From: Nautilus pompilius
Lineage: Eukaryota > Mollusca > Cephalopoda > Nautilida > Nautilidae
DNA: 64,000 nucleotides
NCBI GenBank assembly: GCA_018389105.1
Contig: JACATO010000925.1
Location: forward strand, 558,001-622,000
Direction of reading: 5' to 3'
In this document: positions 57,201-64,000 of the stretch, one piece after another
How positions within the stretch are numbered: position 1 is the stretch's first letter
Layout: every line of letters begins with the position of its first letter
The notes under the pieces: generated by a model
Told to the model about the DNA's origin: nothing
The model's database searches: none
What the model saw: the letters and a program-made list of their open reading frames with translations, nothing else
Program-made: the position numbers and the translations under genes

Positions 57201-60200
57201 AACTAAGAGCATCTCTAATGTATAATCATCATCAGCTAATTTCATTAGAGATGTCTGCAATTATATGGAATCGATCTTAAAGATTTTCACATTTTATTAA
57301 ATTTTTTTTTACAAAGAATTTGTTAGAATTTTGGTCAGTTTAGCATTTGAATTATAGCGAGTTAAAATTTGCAACAGGCAAGAAGCGGGTAGCTGATTTG
57401 GTTAGATCAGATCACATTTCAAATTAATACTGGGGGACGCTCAAATGAAAGGTGACCAGATACCATTACAGTGATGCTATTTAGTCTAGCCACTCATTTG
57501 AACATCCCCAGGATTTGGCTAAAACTTCTCAGTGTAGAAGATGTCATCAAGATGAACCAGCTCCAGTGAAAACAATGTATGGAAACTAATAATGACATGC
57601 TTTGTCAGTTACAAAAATTTTGAATTCTTATGTCTTCTAATTATCTGGTTTCAGTTTGCTTCAGTAATGTTGTTTCTCATTGTTCAACATGCTATCTTTT
57701 CTCTTAAACTTTGATCTGTTTTTGGGTTACTGAGACTTGAATGTGTGTGTATCATGTAAAGGTCATGTGCTTGTGGTTACATCTTGCTTCACAATGTTAT
57801 TTATTTTTTTCTTTTTTTAAAGATTTCTAATTGAGTTCAAGCCATTCATTATCAATCTCGTTACCAGAATCTAGGCTCTAACCTCACCTGCTGCTGCTCT
57901 TCTTCTAGCAAAATTCCTTCTTTTAGATATACAGTTTTGTGTTACTGGTATTATAAAGTTTCACTTGTCTGTTGAAAGTTAACTACTTTCTTTTCTATAG
58001 TTTCCTGAAGACTTTGTTCTACACCTGATTATATTTCCCCGCTAACCTTAAACCTTAATATTTATTTTTGTTGGAGTTGAAGAATGAGGGTTTTTAGTTG
58101 TTTTGTTTTATTCTGAGCTTTTCATTCTTGGATAGGAAATGAATCAAGAATCTCTGTGGTGGTTTGTCACCCTAATAAAGAGAACAGTGTCAAACTTGTC
58201 AATCATTATTTGATCTCCACCTGCGGACTGTCACTCTTTGTTACTGCTGGGGCATTGATGATCTAAACTGATACTGATCATCTATTTTTCATTTGACAGT
58301 GCATGGCATTGGTGTAACCCAGTTTAAATTATTTCAACATGTTGCTGTATTTGCAATTTTATATTACATAATGCTTGATATTTCGGATGAATACTAACAT
58401 TTTGATATGTCAGTATCTGACATCTTTTTTTTTTAAATTAGTGTAGACAGTAATGATATTGAAATGCTAATTGTGTGTTTGCCAGTATTCATTCTGGTAT
58501 CACTTAAATAATAATGACTGTTTTACTACAAGTTTATTTTTCATTATAGACTATGTATTCCGCTACTGATGATGTAACCTAATGTTGATTATTTTAATAT
58601 ACTCGCATTTTGTGTACAAATGGTAAATATATTTTAAATAGCTTATTTGTCTGCACGCATTATTGATGGTATCAGCAATATGAAATATCTTCTGAACAAT
58701 CTCTCTATGAGTACTTTGGTAAATGATACCATATAAAATAATATTTTTTTTTTCTTTTTTTAATGCTTTCATTTGTCAGTAAATATCAGTGATAATCTTG
58801 GCAATGTGAAATAATTTTGGTTATTACATTCTCTTGTATATATATATATTAGTGAACAAGTATAAACTGCTATTGGTTATTTCAATGTGCTGATATCTTA
58901 TTAGTCAGCAGCAAAGCATTTTTTAATTACTTTTATAAGAAGAATTATAGGATTTTTAAAAAAATGGTAATTTTATATTCATAGTGATTTGCCGTTAAAT
59001 TTGTAAAAGTAACATGTTTATTTTGAAATAAACATTTCTATAGAGCTTAAGATTACTAAGAATATAATGCTCTATTCTGCTACTCTCTTGTCTTGGTCAA
59101 CGTGCCAAATTTGAGTGCACTTTGTACAAGTTCTTAAATTAATTTTCTAGCTGAAATGCAGGAAGAAGAATTTTATTTCAAAAAATAAGTGCACATATGT
59201 GTTGTTGTTGTTGTAAAGAATTAGATGGTTTCAAAAGTAATTATCGTAATTTTATGCTTTTTTATATACACAAAGTTGGGGGGAAAAGTCCTTATATGTA
59301 GAAATATCTGGCTAATAGTTAGGCACCCCCCCACCTAGTATCAATTGTTTCTGACTTGACCTTTCTTTTGAGTCTAATGCAAATGAAATAAGCATTGGCA
59401 TTGCATTTGGCTGTTAGTAGCTTCTTTTCTTCTTCTCCACGTTAAATTATTGAAAAACTGACATTTTGACATTCTATAATTGTGTTTTTGTATTATCTAT
59501 CAGCATATGTATTGCCTGCCTTTACCCTCCCACTGACAGTTTCTCAATCTCTGTTTGTTTTTGTTTCATTATTCCCATCCACCCATAATGCGGTGTTTCT
59601 GTTCCGGTTTAGGCAGTTTTGAATTTTCCAGGGTACAAGCAAAACCCAAGGAATATTATTTCTTCATGGGAGGGATTTAAGAAAAAGAAAGAAAATAAAA
59701 CGAGAAAATCGCCAACCTCAACGGAGTTGGTGTGGATCTTTCTTCCCTAACTTTTAGGGATGTTCCTGCCTTGCCAATCTTTTATCTTTATGCAGCTTTA
59801 GCTGAAAGATTTAAAGGCAAAGAACTTATTATGAAGAATGCTGGAAATAATGAATTAACACTTTTTTTTAAAATCATTGAGCGATAGTTGCCATGATATA
59901 TTAAATATAACAGGGATAAAATTATCAGTAGAATAGAATTAATTACATGACAATAAGTTTAAGTCCATTAACTGTAAAAAAATGTAGATAATTTCCTTAA
60001 AAATGATAATTATCAAGTTGGTCACCAAACTAAAAATTTTTACATATGACCCTTTCAAGGAACTAAAAGCATTTTCCTTTTTTATTATGCAGTAGAATCT
60101 ATAACTCTGCTGTGATGCTTTAAAACGAAGCCCAAACATCCAGGAACTTAACTGGCCCATCACTGACTTTGCTTGAAGCAAAATTACCACTGCAGTAGGA

Positions 60201-63200
60201 ATATATTTTCTGTTGTCATGGTTCTACATAGAACTGCGTGTTTGTTTGTACATTATAGTTGTGCATGGAGCTATGTGGTGCTTATTTGTATATGGACTAT
60301 ATGTTGCTTGGATGTATATCAGCTGTATATCGATTTATGGTGTATAAATTGAACATAAGGCTGTATGGGGTGCTTGATTGTGCATTTTAGTTATGTTTGG
60401 TGAGTAATGTCTGATTGTGCAACAGTTGCCCGTAGGCTGGCTTTTCAGTGTTCATCTTGGTTTCGAGTGCTATTTCTGTTCATGCTTCAAAGATTGAAAG
60501 TGTAGGCTCACAAAGCATCAGTATAAAATATTTAATTCTCCCTTTGATAATTTGTGGTTAGTAATTTTACTATTGAAATTGAATCCTAAACACTGGTGGT
60601 AGAAATTAGTGGGTTAGTTGGAGCCTTTTCCAATTACCATATTAGTAATAGTACAACTAACTAAAGAACCTATGCTTCAGAACATTTCACTTCCAGGCCT
60701 GCTTGCTTGGTGGTACTACAGATGTTTCTCAGAGTATCTTTCTCACAGTCCTCCCAAAAAGATGGGCAATTTAGCCTTAAACTGTATTGTTGATTTGATG
60801 TTTTCAAAAAAAGCATCTTGGCAACACTGGGAATGGTGCTGTCCCAGCAGCTTTGCCTGTATTTAGGACATTCTTTAGTCTTTGAAGTGACCACTCCTGT
60901 CCTGTGTGCATGGGACATTTGAGGAGGAGAGAGCTGTACTTGTAGATCCCCTGGTGACTTTTGAAAATCTCTCTGCACATCTTGTTAAATTCTCAATCTT
61001 CCTAATTTTCTCATTAGAATGACCCTTTGTGTGCAGTGTTATTATTGAAACAATTGCTTATTTTTTGTATTTTTAGGGTTTCCAGTGACATGAGCTGATT
61101 GCTAAGTTTTTGGTGGTTGTAAAATGATCATTGTTTTTAGTTCATGGCACCACTGGGGCAACTGCCAACTTTTAAAAAGATTTTCGGGGATAGCAAACCT
61201 TCCTATAAGTTAAAAGGGATAACCAACCACACACATTGCTGACACTAATACTAATAGCATGTTTTTTAATGTGTGTGAAATACTACATTGTTCTTTTAAT
61301 TTAAAACCACTGCATTGTTAGATATGCGTTGTTGTTGCTGTTCAGAGATTTTAAAGCTCAGCTATTGGATGCTGTTTTATTTTCATTAAGGAAAAAAAAG
61401 GGGGGAAAATCTAAAAAAAAAAAATTACTTAAAATTTAAGTATAATGGGGTATGTCCAAGGTTATGCCATATGGCTAGAGTAACCCACATGATCGTTTGA
61501 TAGTTGTAGCATTCTGGCTAATTTTAACTCTTGTTTAAGTTATCCCTACTTCACTTTACTAGATTACTCAGAAAGTTTGAAAGAGTAACTACGGACAAAG
61601 TAACTTTCTACATATCACCTTTTCTCTTTTTGTTTTTTAAACCTCAAAGTAGTTTCATATTTGAAAATTAAAACCAGAATTTTATTAAAATAAATGTGCA
61701 CACCAGATTGGTAACTAGGGACAATGTTTACTAGTATTTGCCCCGATATCGTAGGTGTTTCAAAGTGTTTGTATTTAATTCTATTTTTTTTTTTTTAAAT
61801 CTTTATATATATAAAAAAAACTCTATATCCTTTCACCTCATCAGGTCACAAGGGGCCCTTTCTTTGCCGTAATCCTTCTGTTAAAACACTTCCATAAAAC
61901 ATACATGCTGGCAACATCTGCGGTGTCCAAGTGGATACCCCTTGCCTTTATAATAAAGTTTGCCACTTGGGTTGAAAATGGGGTTTTACTGTGATTATGT
62001 TATTAGTCCTGAATAAATAACCACATTTGTGTGCATGTACCTACCTGCTCATTTGCCTTGACATGTTCCCATTCTAAACGCAGTTGATTGGCATATTTTT
62101 TTTACCAGATCTATTGACTGCACAAAGTGAACAAATGTCTCTTCCCACAGGCTATTGAGTTTCTCTGAATTAACCACATTTTGGCAGATACCGTACTGAT
62201 GTTTGACAGTGAGCCAAGGACATGTGAGGCTTTTAAATACTAAACTTAGATTATAGGAACAAATTGCAAATTGCCATGTTGATATGGTGTCCGTCTGTCT
62301 TCTGAATAATGCAATGGGTATGACAAATTTGAGGAATCTTTTCTTTTTTTGTCAAAAAACACCTTGTAATTAACTCTGTGCTTCTGGTTATTTATTCAAG
62401 GGAGAAAGGAAGGTCACTAGAAGATATTCCAGATTTTTCCTGTCATAGATGCCAAAAAAACAACCCACCTTTTTATGACCACAGTCTGCAAGCATAGCAT
62501 ATCTAGCCCGAGGAACAGAAAGAAATCTGCTGTTTATTATCTTCTTTCTGGTGATGATGATACTTAGGAGAAGATGCAAAAGCAAAATGTCCTTTATGGA
62601 AGCAAAGGCTTGTCCAAGGAATCTATCCTTCAGTTCTTATGTCTGATACATCCAAAAGCCTTCACAAATTAATCACCTACCTACTCCCACTTCCACAACA
62701 GAACCCAGAGATGGAGATGACAACAGGCAGATTTCTGTGATTGCAGGTCCAGTTTTAAAAATATTGTAGACCCAGTTTTGTTTGTTTCTTTTGAAAGAAA
62801 AAAAAAAGTTAATCAGTGATTTAGCATATTGTGCGTGCATGCCTCAAATAAAGGGGTGCATGAGAAAAATGCATATTTCTAATCAGCTAGTATCACTGTC
62901 TTGGTGCATATTGGACTGGTTGGTCTGAAGAGCTACTAACGACCTTTTTAAATACCTCTCTTAACTAGCCGACCCTGTTTGTTTATGTTTTTCATAAAAT
63001 TTTAGGAATTATTGCTTTATTTTCTCTTTTAAGCTCTGATCATCCTTTTAAATAATGTTTCTTTTATCTGGAAAGTCCTCCCTTATGTATACTACTCAAT
63101 CTATCCACCAATGCTTGGTATACTCAGCGGTGCAGTTGACATTCTGCATGCTCTGGTCAAGCAATGGCTGGAGGCCAGTAATAAATATTTAACACTCATT

Positions 63201-63405
63201 CACAATGCAAGAGCATTATCTAGCCAACCCTGAGTGAGAACCAGCAATTGGATTCAGCACAAATGCAGATCATGCTTTACATCATGAGTCTTTTCCAATC
63301 TTCTCAAGACAAGGTCTTCATGTTTTTGGATCCTTCATCATCCCTGCTGAAATCCAAAAGGGCCAGTTAGTCGGTGACATTCTTTCTGTGCAGTATTGTG
63401 ATATA
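48228..63405. other. Very long non-coding stretch
   Basis: About 15 kb with no gene or exon I can support. It includes a TG repeat at 53058-53077, a TA repeat near 58846-58857, a GTT repeat near 59200-59213 and many homopolymer runs. A 117-codon frame at 48340-48693 (plus) and a 102-codon frame at 60670-60978 (minus) are the longest; neither resembles a family I know. A consensus-like splice donor on the minus strand near 48510 (ccagag|gtaagt) has no convincing acceptor or conserved exon beside it. Confidence 0.5.
55590..55770. repeat. Diverged tandem duplication, offset about 109 bp
   Basis: The phrase agaccagtattactt occurs at about 55609 and again at 55718. Similar bases before it (agaactgtgtattt versus tgaactctgaattgcatttt) and after it (a cttcact/ctcacat, tagttt/tagtct order) suggest an old duplication of some 70 bp. 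It is too diverged to be certain. Confidence 0.45.
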
Positions 63406-63560
63406 CAGGGTGAGTCAAAATCATGTTAACACTAGTATGTGGTGTGCCATGACCGCTACTGGCTTAATTGGCCCCTATTTCTTTGAAACTACAACAGTGA
63501 ATGCAAATGCCTACTTAAAAATGTTCTTATTTGTTTTCATTTTTTCTAGCAGCTATCAAT
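63406..63560 (+). mobile_element. Deletion derivative of an IS630/mariner-type element (left end and transposase scrap)
   Basis: After a TA dinucleotide (63404-63405) the sequence begins cagggtgagtcaaaatcatg, a typical CAGGG-type end of this superfamily. Only about 35 bp later, on the plus strand (63443 onward), it reads VWCAMTATGLIGPYFFE followed by VNANAYLKM. IS630-like transposases have the block VWxGIxxxGIIGPxFFExxVNxxxYLxML between the first and second catalytic Asp. The whole N-terminal part is therefore deleted. No right end is recognisable before the window stops. It is a remnant without function of its own. Confidence 0.7.
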
Positions 63561-64000
63561 CTACTGATGAGAAATATGAGATTTTAGATTGATGTGGGTA
63601 TTCTCGTCTGAAGATGCTCCAGATAAACAGTTTTGTTTTTTTTCTGTCTGAGACTGGCATTTAAACATGTCAGTTTAAGATTAGACACTTTTTAGTTGCA
63701 AAGTGATTAATAAACAGCAAGGAATAATAATTGATATAACACAATGCTCTAAGAATGATAATGAAAACATTCATATTGATTACACATTATTAGTGTATTT
63801 TCCCATACCACCTCTAAGAACTCAATTGAAAGAAGCAGTTAAAAATAATATTTATTAGTCATAGTATGATATGTAGACTAGTTGAATAAAAAAGCAAACT
63901 TGTGGTATGGTATAAATTAAGGGAGCCTCTGTATGAAAGCTGTAGCACAGCATTTGGTTGGGAATCATGTCTCACTGATCTCTTTAACCACTATACAATA
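63561..64000. other. Non-coding edge of window
   Basis: AT-rich sequence without a recognisable gene. If the element at 63406 has a right inverted end it should appear here or beyond; I see no accctgta-like sequence in this stretch. Confidence 0.5.

Noticed and set aside
60670-60978. 102-codon minus-strand frame
   Set aside because: No recognisable motif; an overlapping plus-strand frame of similar length suggests chance.

Overview
This window looks like the inside of one very large animal gene. It is AT-rich and almost free of coding sequence, and it is full of microsatellites, homopolymer runs and remnants of DNA transposons. The one host coding segment I can defend is a 115-bp exon at 24370-24484 on the + strand. 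It has near-consensus splice sites on both sides, and its 38 complete codons match the proteasome/cyclosome-repeat region of PSMD1 (Rpn2), the large non-ATPase subunit of the 26S proteasome base. I could not recognise another PSMD1 exon in the 24.4 kb upstream or the 39.5 kb downstream. The simplest reading is that most or all of the window is two giant introns of PSMD1. The organism is certainly a metazoan. Long introns, low GC and the mix of mariner, Tc1 and hAT elements would fit a mollusc such as a cephalopod, but that is a weak inference.

Layout from left to right: non-coding sequence with a piggyBac-like MITE (4087-4662); a decayed Tc1-type transposase on the minus strand (10100-10560); a diverged 70-bp tandem repeat (11735-11990); an unidentified coding-like patch on the minus strand (about 12545-13080); a long plain stretch; a collapsed IS630/Tc1-superfamily transposase on the minus strand (about 22980-23430) near a possible terminal repeat tip (22725); a short LINE reverse-transcriptase-like remnant (23633-23773); the PSMD1 exon; a hAT-type non-autonomous element (28264-30582) with a perfect 8-bp target duplication and a 1.34-kb mariner inserted in it; a tRNA-derived SINE-like segment on the minus strand (about 32046-32165); a 32-copy, 40-bp minisatellite (35197-36482); a second Tc1 remnant (37960-38260); a second TTAA-flanked MITE (39497-39861); a second, internally deleted mariner of a different subfamily (47121-48225); and at the right edge the start of another IS630-type deletion derivative (63406-63560).

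No operon-like gene set, CRISPR array, rRNA or intact tRNA gene is present. I saw no LTR retroelement, Polinton or other virus-derived sequence. The most notable structures are the minisatellite, whose units carry two CpG-centred 8-bp palindromes and which contains an internal block duplication, and the mariner-in-hAT nest, which gives a clear order of insertion. I did not find convincing evidence of an undescribed biological system.
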